Source: JADKFD01 sp050250665
Lineage (GTDB): Bacteria; Pseudomonadota; Gammaproteobacteria; Xanthomonadales; SZUA-5
DNA length: 64,000 nucleotides
Direction: 5' to 3'
Assembly (NCBI GenBank): GCA_050250665.1
Contig: JBFWOF010000006.1
Coordinates: 78,286 to 142,285 of the forward strand
The position numbers and the translations under genes are program-made. Shown one piece after another: positions 46,900 through 55,282 of the stretch (its first letter is position 1; each line of letters starts with the position of its first letter). The notes under the pieces were generated by a model, which worked only from the letters and a program-made list of their open reading frames with translations, made no database searches and was not told the origin of the DNA.

Positions 46900-48087
46900 A
46901 TGAATAGTGGCTCACTTGGTGCGGAGGGCGATGAAGGGGAGCCGAGGCTGCTCTTGGCGGAAGAGCTGTATTCGCGAACTTCGGAGAAGTGGGCGCGGTG
47001 CCAGCTAGAGGAGTTGCGGGCGGACATCGCGGAGATGGACGTTGATGTTCCGGAGGAGGTGAGATGCGCACTTGCCAAGGCGTCTGAAGGGTCGGATTTC
47101 GGGTATTCCACAGATCAGTCCTGGGGCTGGCCTCTACGTGTTCGGACTGCCTTTGAAACATGGGCCCGAGCTAGGAGTGGTATATGTGTGGATCCTGATG
47201 ACGTCGTGGTCTTGGGGCAGGCCATGCAGGGAGTATGCTGTTCCATACTTGCGTTTACAGATCCTGGCGATTCGATTGTTGTTCAAGACCCCGTCTATGG
47301 CTCGATTGTACAAGCAGTGACGCGACTCGGTCGTAGGCTCGTGCGAATTCCAGTCTACGACACAGGCAGGCTGGAACTTGAGGCATTGTCGCGTCGGAAT
47401 CTCCGAGAAGTTCGAGCGGTCATTCTGTGCAATCCGCATAATCCAACTGGTGGCATCCTCACTCAGTGCGAAATGCTTGAGATCGGGCGGGCTGCGATCG
47501 AGCGCGGGTGGATCATAATATCCGATGAGGTTCATCAAGACTTTATCTACCCACCTAACGAGCATATCTCGGTCTGTGATGGGCGGAATCCGGCGAGGCA
47601 CCTGAGCGTTGCCATCACATCTGCCGCAAAAACGTTTAATTTTCCCGGGTTGAAGTGTGCTGTAGCTATCTTCGGGTCAAGACCGATGCGGGACAGATTC
47701 GGCTCTTTACCTTCGCATTTGCGGAGTAGTGCATGTCAGTTCGGCATGGTTGCTACAGTGGCAGCCTGGGAGCGTTGCGAGGCGTGGCATCAGCGCTTGC
47801 TCTGTTGGCTTCAGCGAAATCGCGATAGGGCATACGAGGTACTTACTGCTTCGGATATGCCGTTTAGGCTGTTCAAGCCGCAGGCCACCTACTTTCTTTG
47901 GATTGAATGTTTGGGTGAGACGTTGGGTGAGCGCGCTTCCAGTGTCGTGCGGAGAAGAACTGGCCTCTGGTTGCAGTGTGGGACGACTTTCTCCGAATCG
48001 CGGCATGGGTTTGTTCGCCTGAATTTTGCGACCAACGGGCGTTTTCTTGACATGGCGCTTGAACGCCTGGTGCTTGCTTTTCGCTAG
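46900..48087 (+). CDS. MalY/PatB-type PLP C–S lyase or aminotransferase
   Basis: 395 residues, fold type I. SRTSEKW … DIAEMDVDVPEEVRCAL matches the opening of MalY/PatB (R..S.KW … ADMDF..P). LCNPHNPTGGILTQCEM, IIISDEVHQDFIY (PLP-ring Asp) and AITSAAKTFNFPGLKCA (Schiff-base Lys), plus an Arg near the end (FVRLNFATNGR), complete the site. MalY/PatB enzymes split cystathionine or Cys conjugates by beta-elimination, giving a thiol, pyruvate and ammonia. In this cassette it could release or process the product of the synthase. It follows alaX by 10 bases. Confidence 0.82.
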   Translation: MNSGSLGAEGDEGEPRLLLAEELYSRTSEKWARCQLEELRADIAEMDVDVPEEVRCALAKASEGSDFGYSTDQSWGWPLRVRTAFETWARARSGICVDPDDVVVLGQAMQGVCCSILAFTDPGDSIVVQDPVYGSIVQAVTRLGRRLVRIPVYDTGRLELEALSRRNLREVRAVILCNPHNPTGGILTQCEMLEIGRAAIERGWIIISDEVHQDFIYPPNEHISVCDGRNPARHLSVAITSAAKTFNFPGLKCAVAIFGSRPMRDRFGSLPSHLRSSACQFGMVATVAAWERCEAWHQRLLCWLQRNRDRAYEVLTASDMPFRLFKPQATYFLWIECLGETLGERASSVVRRRTGLWLQCGTTFSESRHGFVRLNFATNGRFLDMALERLVLAFR

Positions 48088-48115
48088 TATCGAACTCTGA
48101 CGCCCGAGGCCCCCA

Positions 48116-48373
48116 TTGTCCAACAGCAAGACGCTGCATTTTTCTATTCCCGCTGAGTCCGTTCTCGAGCTGGCGGGGTTGCTTTCTTGTCATATTCTTC
48201 CCGGACGGACCGATGTAGATGGTCTCATAGTTCCAAAAGCTCCTCTAGGCTTCGATCTGGCGGTGGACGTTTTGTTCGGCGATTCCGGTCCGGACAGACT
48301 TGTCATTTCTTGGGAGGGAGTTAGGTTCCTGGTGTCTATTCGTGACGGATTGCGCATATCAGAAGTTGAATGA
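48116..48373 (+). CDS. Small unknown protein closing cassette 1
   Basis: 85 residues from TTG 48116, with GAGG about 9 bases before. Sequence is compact with beta-type alternation (KTLHFSIPAESVLELAGLL, PLGFDLAVDVLFG, DRLVISWEGVRFLVS). No family recognised. It lies 28 bases after the C–S lyase gene, in the same direction, so it probably belongs to the same transcript. Coding status rests on position and composition only. Confidence 0.45.
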   Translation: MSNSKTLHFSIPAESVLELAGLLSCHILPGRTDVDGLIVPKAPLGFDLAVDVLFGDSGPDRLVISWEGVRFLVSIRDGLRISEVE

Positions 48374-48963
48374 TATAATTTGGCACTCGCAGCCCATTGG
48401 TTGCTATTCGCGCGAACAAGACCAATGGCTCGGCCAAGCCTGCGGCGTCAGCACGCCGCGGGCGCCGGACCATGGTGCCACGCGGCGACGCAACGTACCT
48501 TTCAGGGCGATCTGCGGCATCGGGGCGCTTCAAGCCTGACGCCCGATGCATCTCTTCGCCGCGCAGCTGCGAGGGGCGGAGTAGCCCACCTGACCATCCG
48601 TCATCTTTCGAATTACCGGCGGCCCTGTGGCAGTTCTTCCACTGTATCCGTCCGACACGCCCCATCCGCCGAGCACGCTCCTCTTGGGGTCGGCGTTGCT
48701 CGTCGCTGGCTTTCACGCCATCGGCAGCAAGGTGTCGATGTCTCGGTTGAGCGTGCTTGGCGGTCGCTCGGGCATGTGGGCATGGTCAGCCTCTGGATCT
48801 CAATGCCGTGCGCATACGCTCGGGTTCCGTGAGCTAGGTACAGTCGTCAGTACAACGGCTCGAACCGTCAAGCGAGCTGAAGCGTAAAAAAGCAACGGCG
48901 TAGACGATGTTTCTGTCTAATCGACTGAGGAACTGGCGAGTATCACCAGTGAACTCGTTGTAG
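48374..48963. other. Non-coding junction between the two cargo cassettes
   Basis: About 590 bases without a credible gene. Short open frames occur in several frames but have no start, ribosome-binding site or domain. The base composition changes from AT-richer to GC-richer within it. It probably contains the remains of insertion sequences and the promoter of the defence operon at its right end. Confidence 0.5.
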
Positions 48964-48982
48964 ACTGGCGGGGTCCGCCAGT
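48964..48982. promoter_or_regulatory. Palindrome before the defence operon
   Basis: ACTGGCGG-GGT-CCGCCAGT: a perfect 8-bp dyad with a 3-base loop, ending 12 bases before the ATG of the DUF4007 gene. A half-site-like ACTGGCGAGTATCACCAGT lies 30 bases upstream, so two related dyads precede the operon. Possible operator; it could also hide the ribosome-binding area, where no clear Shine-Dalgarno is seen. Confidence 0.45.
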
Positions 48983-48994
48983 AGACTCTGACCC

Positions 48995-49927
48995 ATGGCA
49001 CTCCCCCCCCTTCCAGACCCTGTTCAGTTCTCGGGCCACGAGACCTTTCCGTTACGGCAGTTGTGGCTGCGGAAGGCCTATGAGGCAGCCACGCGTCCGG
49101 AATACATGCTCGCGCCCAAAGCAGCCTTCGCCCCGGATCAGGGCATTCGGCTGTTCGGGGTCGGCAAGAACATGGTCTCTGCGATCAGGCATTGGGCCTT
49201 GGCCTGCGCGGTTCTCGATGAACAGGGGGGTAAGTTGGGATTAGGGGTAGTGGGCCGGACACTCTTCGGTAGCGACGGGCTAGACCCCTATTTGGAGAAG
49301 CCGGCAAGCGCTTGGTGGGTTCATTGGCTGCTCGCAGGGCGAGCGACGCGCTCGACCACGTGGTGGTGGGTGTTCAATCGCATCACACAGCAGACCTTCG
49401 ATACCGATGGGGTCACTGATGCTTTGGCGCATGCGGCCGAGCACAGTGGACATCGCGTCTCCCGTGTCACGCTCAAGCGCGACGTTGATGTGTGTGTTCG
49501 TTGTTACGTTGCTCGACGCGACGGCCGTGAAGCCGACGATGCGGCTGAGCCTTTGCTTGCCGATCTTGGCCTCTTGGTTGAAGGCCCGCCCGGCACCTTC
49601 CGCTTCCGCCGGGGACCTCAGACCTCCTTGCCTGATGGTCTATTCGCCTTGGCGCTGCTCGAATTCTGGGAAGCCAAGGTTCGGGCCAGCAGTTCCGGGC
49701 AGGCGACATTGTCGTTCGAGGCCATCGCCCACGAATTTGGCGCTCCCGGCCGAGTCTTCAAACTCGACGAAAACTCGATTGGTGACCGACTGGTCAATCT
49801 CGACCGCATCTCCGACGGTCAACTGCGTTGGACCGATACCGCCGGTGTGGAGCAAGTCAGTCGGATATTCAAAGAGTCGACAGAGGCACTCAAACAAAGA
49901 CTACTGAAGCACGCATATGGCAAGTAG
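48995..49927 (+). CDS. sspB: DUF4007 protein, SspB-like component of a DNA phosphorothioation system
   Basis: 310 residues. QFSGHETFPLRQLWLRKAYE and IRLFGVGKNMVSAIRHWALA are the two signature blocks of DUF4007 (FxGHETFxxRxxWLxK; LGVGKNMVxAIRxW). In Ssp systems the DUF4007 protein SspB is the DNA-nicking subunit needed to place sulfur on one strand. The assignment is from this domain and from three following genes that match SspC, SspD and SspA in order. Overlaps the ATPase gene by 11 bases. If this is not Ssp, it would be a closely related sulfur-modification system. Confidence 0.8.
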   Translation: MALPPLPDPVQFSGHETFPLRQLWLRKAYEAATRPEYMLAPKAAFAPDQGIRLFGVGKNMVSAIRHWALACAVLDEQGGKLGLGVVGRTLFGSDGLDPYLEKPASAWWVHWLLAGRATRSTTWWWVFNRITQQTFDTDGVTDALAHAAEHSGHRVSRVTLKRDVDVCVRCYVARRDGREADDAAEPLLADLGLLVEGPPGTFRFRRGPQTSLPDGLFALALLEFWEAKVRASSSGQATLSFEAIAHEFGAPGRVFKLDENSIGDRLVNLDRISDGQLRWTDTAGVEQVSRIFKESTEALKQRLLKHAYGK

Positions 49928-52900
49928 TACCGAACCGCGCGTTTACGTCACGTCCCGGTTCCAGCGATCTGTGCAACTGGAATCAGACCTGAGCCGAACC
50001 GACGCACTAGACGGGTACATTGGCCAGTCAAGTTCACGCCATGCGCTGTCGATCGTGGCACGCCACCTCAACGACTCCCAGCAACGCGCTTTCACCTGGA
50101 CTGGGCCGTACGGTGGCGGGAAATCGACGCTGGCACTGGCGCTAGCTCAGTTCGCTGGAGGGTCTGCGGGCGTTCGAAGGCAGGCTAGACAGGCGCTGCA
50201 GATCGGTGCCGATGACGAGATCTCCAACGCTTTCGGAACCAAGAAGCCATGGCTCGTCGTTCCTATTGTCGGGCGCCGGCAGACCATTGAGGATGCACTA
50301 GGGCAAGCGATCGACAAATATTCGCCTCAGCGCGGACCTAAGCGCATGCGCAACGGTCGTCGCGATGTCGTAGCTGAACTCGTCCAACGCGCTGCCAGCA
50401 CAGAGCGCGGGGGCTTGCTCCTGATTCTGGATGAAATGGGCAAGCTCTTGGAGGCGGCTGCTGCTGCCGGCGAGGATATCTACGTCTTCCAAGAGCTTGC
50501 CGAGGCGGCTAGTCGTAGCCAAGGCAAACTAGTCGTGGTGGGCATCTTGCACCAAGCCTTCGATCAGTACGCAAGGCGTTGCGGACGCAACGTGCAATCT
50601 GAGTGGGCGAAGGTCCAAGGGCGCTTTGTAGACGTTCCGGTCGTAGCCGGCACTGATGAAGTCATCTCCCTGATTGGCGGCGCGATTGAAACTCACGAGC
50701 CTCACCCGCATACCGGGGCGGTCGCGCGAATCATCGCTAAGGCGATTCACCGACGACGTCCATCATCTCCTGCTACGCTGGACGAAGCTCTGGACCGGTG
50801 CTGGCCGCTACATCCGGTCACTGCTGCTTTGCTGGGACCATGCTCGCGTCGTCGTTTCGGCCAGAATGAGCGCAGCGTGTTCGGCTTTCTTTGTTCGGCC
50901 GAACCACTTGGTTTTCGTGAGTTCTTGGCCGGCAACAGTCGTAAGCTGATCGATTATTACTGGCCTGCCCACTTCTGGGATTACCTGCGGGCAAATTTCG
51001 AGCCCGCAATTCTCGCATCGGCCGATGGCCATAGATGGGCAACGAGTTCAGAGGCTATTGAGCGAGTAGAGGCCCGCTTCCGAGAACCCCACGTTTCTCT
51101 CGCCAAGACGGTCGCGCTGATCGAGTTATTCCGAAATGGTTCTGGCCTCGCCGCGAGCAAAGAAGTTCTGGAAGTATCGGTAGGCGACTATGCGGAGGGA
51201 ATCATTCACGCCGCACTAAGAGAGTTGGCAGCGGCGAGCATCTTGGTGTACCGCAAGCACAATGAAGCGTGGGGCATCTACGCCGGCAGCGACTTCGATA
51301 TCGACGCAGCCGTCGATTCCGCGAAGTCCGAGCGCGGTCAAAGCATCGACGATCAGCTCAGGCGTCTCGCCGTACTTCCGCCCCTAACTGCCCGCAAGCA
51401 CTACTCACGAACCGGCACGTTGCGTTGGTTTGATCGTGTGGCTACTACACCTCAAGGTGCATGGGAACTAACCACGCAGAGCGTTCGTCCAAACGTCGGG
51501 CGATTCCTCCTTTTGGTGCCCGATGGCGACACAACCACCGAGCAGCTAGAGCTAACGGCTACGACCTTGGCTGAGCGCGTTAGCGACCCATTGAGCCTCT
51601 TCGGCGTGCCGAAGGGGCATCATCGTCTTGCCGAGTACGCTAGCGAACTTGCGGCCTTGGAGTACGTCTCTGAAGCAAACCCTTCGCTGGAAGGCGACGC
51701 GGTGGCGCGGCGGGAAGTCAACGCACGACTGCAGCAGTTACGTGGCGATCTGGAATCAGCCCTACGTGATGCCTTCACGACAGCGAAGTGGATCAGCGCC
51801 TCCAACACCTTCCAAGCGACGGCCGAGGAAGGAATCTCCCCCCTCGCTAGCTTGGTCTGTGATAACGCGTTCAAGGACACCCCGCACATCTTCAGCGAAC
51901 TGGTGAACCGCGACGGGCTCTCATCCAGTGCAGCCAAAGCGCAGCGTCTACTTATGCACAGGATGTTGTCCCACGGGGACCAACCGGAGCTGGGTTACGT
52001 TGGTTATCCCGCGGACGCGGGTCTGTACCACACAGTACTGGCGTCGTCGGGCCTCCACTACACAGCCAAGGGAATAGGAGTGTTCGCAGATCCCGAGCAC
52101 TCACCACACCTGGAAGGTGCCAAGAGTCTGGCAGCATTGTGGAAGGAATGGCGGAAGCAGCTGTTGGACGCCGAGGACTCTATCGTCCTCGCGCGCTGGT
52201 ACGACACGGCGCGCCAGCCCCCCTACGGAGTAAAGAACGGCATCCTCCCCATCCTGGCACTAGCGTTTCTGTTGGCTCATCGCGGCGAGATTGCTGTCTA
52301 TGTTGAGGGAGTGTTCTGCCCCACCCTCACAGCGGCCGATGTGGACGAATGGTTGCAAGATCCCACCCGGATCGCATGGAAATGGGTCCGGATGGACTCT
52401 TCTGTTAAGCAAATGCTTACGCTGCTGGCTTCACATCTGGAGAACACCGTTCGGCGCCCAGTATTGGCCGATCCGCTGGACTCAGCACGTGCGCTAGTGG
52501 CCTGGACGCTGTCGTTGCCGGCGTGGACGCAACGTACCGCCCGCGTCGGGAAAATGGCGCGCGAGACACGCGCATTGCTTCTGCGTGCGTCAGACCCCGT
52601 CAAGACTTTGTTCGTCGACCTACCTGAAGTCTTGGATACGGGAGGTAACGGAAGGGCCTTGGTCGTCAAGGTGGCTCAGGTCGTTGAAGAGCTCACGCAA
52701 GCCTATCCCCGTGCTCTGAAGGCGCTTGAAGCCAAGATGTTTGAACGCTTGGACCATTCTGGACCTTTGGCGCTCCTGCACCAGCGCGCCCACAATGTTC
52801 GAGGGATTAGCGGGGATCTGAAGCTTGAGGCGTTCGCGAGCAGGTTGCAGGTGTACACAGGTAGCGATGCAGACATGGAGAGCCTGGCCGCACTAGCTGT

Positions 52901-53246
52901 CAGCAAACCCGCGCGCGACTTTAGTGATCACGATCTGGATTTCGCAGCGGTTCGCCTGGCCCAGTGGGCATTCGAGTTTCGCCGCATCGAAGCCCTCGCC
53001 ATGGTCAGCGACCGACCTGCCGGCCGCCGCGCGCTCGCCGTTGTGTTCGGCAGGCACGACACTGTGTCCGCCACAATCGATATCGCCGAATCCGATGGGC
53101 CCGTGATAGCCCGTTTGCGCGATGAGTTGATAGGTTGCATGCGCGCCGACAACATCAGGTCCGACCTGCTCCTAGCGGCACTTATCGAAGCTGGCGTGCT
53201 GGTCTTGGGGGAACTGCAGGCCGATAGGGAGAGTGTCTGTGGCTGA
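49917..53246 (+). CDS. sspC: Large P-loop ATPase, SspC-like
   Basis: 1109 residues. Walker A TWTGPYGGGKSTLALALAQF near residues 60–80; Walker B-like LLLILDEMGKLLEAAAAAG near 165. The rest is long and helical without a second known domain. In Ssp systems SspC supplies the ATPase activity that works with the nicking and sulfur-transfer subunits. Its identity rests on the P-loop, the neighbours and the tight overlaps on both sides (11 bases with the DUF4007 gene, 8 with the PP-loop gene). It might also be compared with other DUF4007-linked ATPases. Confidence 0.75.
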   Translation: MASSTEPRVYVTSRFQRSVQLESDLSRTDALDGYIGQSSSRHALSIVARHLNDSQQRAFTWTGPYGGGKSTLALALAQFAGGSAGVRRQARQALQIGADDEISNAFGTKKPWLVVPIVGRRQTIEDALGQAIDKYSPQRGPKRMRNGRRDVVAELVQRAASTERGGLLLILDEMGKLLEAAAAAGEDIYVFQELAEAASRSQGKLVVVGILHQAFDQYARRCGRNVQSEWAKVQGRFVDVPVVAGTDEVISLIGGAIETHEPHPHTGAVARIIAKAIHRRRPSSPATLDEALDRCWPLHPVTAALLGPCSRRRFGQNERSVFGFLCSAEPLGFREFLAGNSRKLIDYYWPAHFWDYLRANFEPAILASADGHRWATSSEAIERVEARFREPHVSLAKTVALIELFRNGSGLAASKEVLEVSVGDYAEGIIHAALRELAAASILVYRKHNEAWGIYAGSDFDIDAAVDSAKSERGQSIDDQLRRLAVLPPLTARKHYSRTGTLRWFDRVATTPQGAWELTTQSVRPNVGRFLLLVPDGDTTTEQLELTATTLAERVSDPLSLFGVPKGHHRLAEYASELAALEYVSEANPSLEGDAVARREVNARLQQLRGDLESALRDAFTTAKWISASNTFQATAEEGISPLASLVCDNAFKDTPHIFSELVNRDGLSSSAAKAQRLLMHRMLSHGDQPELGYVGYPADAGLYHTVLASSGLHYTAKGIGVFADPEHSPHLEGAKSLAALWKEWRKQLLDAEDSIVLARWYDTARQPPYGVKNGILPILALAFLLAHRGEIAVYVEGVFCPTLTAADVDEWLQDPTRIAWKWVRMDSSVKQMLTLLASHLENTVRRPVLADPLDSARALVAWTLSLPAWTQRTARVGKMARETRALLLRASDPVKTLFVDLPEVLDTGGNGRALVVKVAQVVEELTQAYPRALKALEAKMFERLDHSGPLALLHQRAHNVRGISGDLKLEAFASRLQVYTGSDADMESLAALAVSKPARDFSDHDLDFAAVRLAQWAFEFRRIEALAMVSDRPAGRRALAVVFGRHDTVSATIDIAESDGPVIARLRDELIGCMRADNIRSDLLLAALIEAGVLVLGELQADRESVCG

Positions 53247-54069
53247 ACAGCATGTGCTCGGAATCTCAGGTGGTAAAGACAGTGCTGCATTGGCAATCTA
53301 TATGCGCTTGCATCGCCAAGACCTGGATCTTCAGTACTTCTTTACCGACACGGGAAAGGAGTTGCCCGAGGTCTACGAGTTCCTTGGTAGCCTCGAAGGC
53401 TTCCTAGGTCGACCAATCTTGCGCCTCAATCCACAGCGCGACTTCGACTTTTGGCTACGAGAGTACGGCAACTTTCTGCCGTCTCCGCGAAGTCGCTGGT
53501 GCACCCGGCAGTTGAAGCTGGTTCCATTTCGCAATTGGATTAAGCCTTGGCTGGACGCCGGCGAACAGGTGCACAGCTACGTGGCCATCCGCGCCGATGA
53601 GCCGCACCGCGAGGGATATGACTCCGGTCACGAAGGTCTAACCATCCATCTGCCCTTCCGTGAGGCTCAGATCGACAACGCCGGCGTGCTGGACCTGCTG
53701 AAAGGCGCGGGAGTCGGTCTACCCAAATACTACGATTGGCGCTCGCGCAGTGGCTGCACTTTCTGCTTCTTCCAGAGAAAGATTGAATGGGTACGCCTGC
53801 GAGAACGCCACCCGGAGCGCTTCGAGGAAGCCAAACGTTACGAGAAGAACGCCCTGGATCATGGCTCTCCCTTCACCTGGAGCGACCGCGAGTCGCTCGA
53901 GGAGCTCGAGCAGCCCGAACGCATGCAGGCGATCGCCCGCGAGCACGAGCTGCGCCGCGCCCAGGCCAAGGCGAAGGTCCGCGCGAATCCCTTGCGACCG
54001 CAAAATCCGGCCGAGGAAGACGAAAACTTCTTCGACTCGAGCAATGCGTGCCTCGTGTGTCACAAATAA
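53239..54069 (+). CDS. sspD: PP-loop sulfur-transfer enzyme, SspD/DndC-like
   Basis: 276 residues of the PAPS reductase/ATP-pyrophosphatase family. HVLGISGGKDSAALAIYM is the PP-loop (SGGKDS). YFFTDTGKELPEVYEFL, SRWCTRQLKLVPFRNW and SGCTFCFFQRKIEWVRLR follow, and a C-terminal CLVCHK adds cysteines, so an iron–sulfur cluster as in DndC is likely. These enzymes activate the DNA backbone with ATP and insert sulfur taken from the desulfurase. Start: GTG 53239 has AGGGAG 7 bases before; a GTG two codons earlier sits too close to it. Overlaps the ATPase gene by 8 bases. Confidence 0.85.
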   Translation: MAEQHVLGISGGKDSAALAIYMRLHRQDLDLQYFFTDTGKELPEVYEFLGSLEGFLGRPILRLNPQRDFDFWLREYGNFLPSPRSRWCTRQLKLVPFRNWIKPWLDAGEQVHSYVAIRADEPHREGYDSGHEGLTIHLPFREAQIDNAGVLDLLKGAGVGLPKYYDWRSRSGCTFCFFQRKIEWVRLRERHPERFEEAKRYEKNALDHGSPFTWSDRESLEELEQPERMQAIAREHELRRAQAKAKVRANPLRPQNPAEEDENFFDSSNACLVCHK

Positions 54070-54070
54070 C

Positions 54071-55252
54071 GTGGAACAAGTCGCCACCGCCGAGCCGCCG
54101 TTGTACCTGGATTTTGCCGCGTCCACGCCTCCGGCAGAAGAAGTTGTTGAAGCCATGTTGCCGTGGCTGCGGCAGGCCCATGCCAACCCGCATGCCCAGC
54201 ACTGGCACGGCCGTCGCGCGGGAGAGGCTGTCGATGCGGCCCGAGAGGCAGTCGCGCATCTAATTGGCGCTGAGCCCGAGAGCATCGTCTTTACCTCCGG
54301 CGCGACCGAAGCGAACAACTTGGCGCTGAAGGGTTTGCTGTCGACCGTCGGTCCGAGACGACGGCTTTGGTTGGCCGATACCGAACACAAGTCCTTGCGG
54401 GAGCCCGCCCGGTATCTGGCCAGCCAAGGAGTTCGCGTTGACGCTTTGCCGGTGTCAATCACGGGTCGCGTTGAACCGACCGACCTGCTCGCCGCCTTGG
54501 CCAACAGCCGCGTAACGCCGGGCCTAGTGGCAATCTCCCAGGGCAACAATGAATTCGGCACGCTGCAGCCGCTGCCCACGCTAGGTAGAATTGCCGCCGA
54601 CCACGGTCACCTGGTGCACGTCGATGCCTCGCAATCGGCCGGTCGCGTGCCTGTGGCGGTGGCCGACCTTTGCTGCGACTTGTTGTGCTTGTCCAGTCAC
54701 AAGATTTACGGACCGGGCGGAATTGGCGCCCTGTACATCGCACCCAAGCACCAAAGCGCGCTGACCCCGCAGATGCACGGTGGCGGGCAGGAAGGCGGGG
54801 CGCGGTCAGGCACGGTGGCGCCGTTTCTTGCCGTCGGCTTCGGTACCGCAGCCAAATTGGCGCAGCGCCGCCTGGCGTACGATGCTTTTTACCTTCAGCA
54901 GCTTGCGCGCACCTTCATTGGGACCTTGGCTAACACAGGGGCGAACTTTCAGTGGATTGGGGATCCAGAAGAACGCTTACCGGGCCATGTCAGCCTGCGC
55001 TTTCCCGGCGTGGCGGCGGACGACTTGCTCGCCGTGCTGGGGCCAATGCTGTCGGCGTCGACGGGGTCGGCTTGTGTCGCTGGAGAGCTGCGCGCGTCCG
55101 CTGTGCTTCGCGCCCTGGGACTGACGGAGCAAGCGGCGAGCGAGGTCATTCGCTTTACTTTCGGCCGGAGCAATCACCCGGACGATGCCCAACGCATAGC
55201 CGTCGCCGTGGCCGCTGGCGCTACGCGTGTAGCCGAGCGTAACCGCTGGTAA
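54071..55252 (+). CDS. sspA: Cysteine desulfurase, SspA/DndA-like
   Basis: 393 residues, fold-type-I PLP enzyme of the NifS/IscS class. LYLDFAASTPPAEEVVEAML, VFTSGATEANNLALKG, VDASQSAGRVPV, LLCLSSHKIYGPGGIGALYI (Schiff-base Lys) and SASTGSACVAGELRAS (persulfide Cys) are all present. It takes sulfur from cysteine as a persulfide and should pass it to the PP-loop enzyme. GTG 54071 begins 1 base after the previous stop; an ORF extension upstream overlaps that gene in another frame and is not coding. Its dedicated presence means the island need not borrow the host IscS. Confidence 0.88.
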   Translation: MEQVATAEPPLYLDFAASTPPAEEVVEAMLPWLRQAHANPHAQHWHGRRAGEAVDAAREAVAHLIGAEPESIVFTSGATEANNLALKGLLSTVGPRRRLWLADTEHKSLREPARYLASQGVRVDALPVSITGRVEPTDLLAALANSRVTPGLVAISQGNNEFGTLQPLPTLGRIAADHGHLVHVDASQSAGRVPVAVADLCCDLLCLSSHKIYGPGGIGALYIAPKHQSALTPQMHGGGQEGGARSGTVAPFLAVGFGTAAKLAQRRLAYDAFYLQQLARTFIGTLANTGANFQWIGDPEERLPGHVSLRFPGVAADDLLAVLGPMLSASTGSACVAGELRASAVLRALGLTEQAASEVIRFTFGRSNHPDDAQRIAVAVAAGATRVAERNRW

Positions 55253-55282
55253 CCTGCATTCTTTGACAAGGACACATGCTGC

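Noticed and set aside
48995..54069. BREX or classical Dnd (dndBCDE) system
   Set aside because: No PglX methyltransferase, BrxL/PglZ, DndB, DndD-type SMC ATPase or DndE; DUF4007 plus a large ATPase fits the Ssp layout better.
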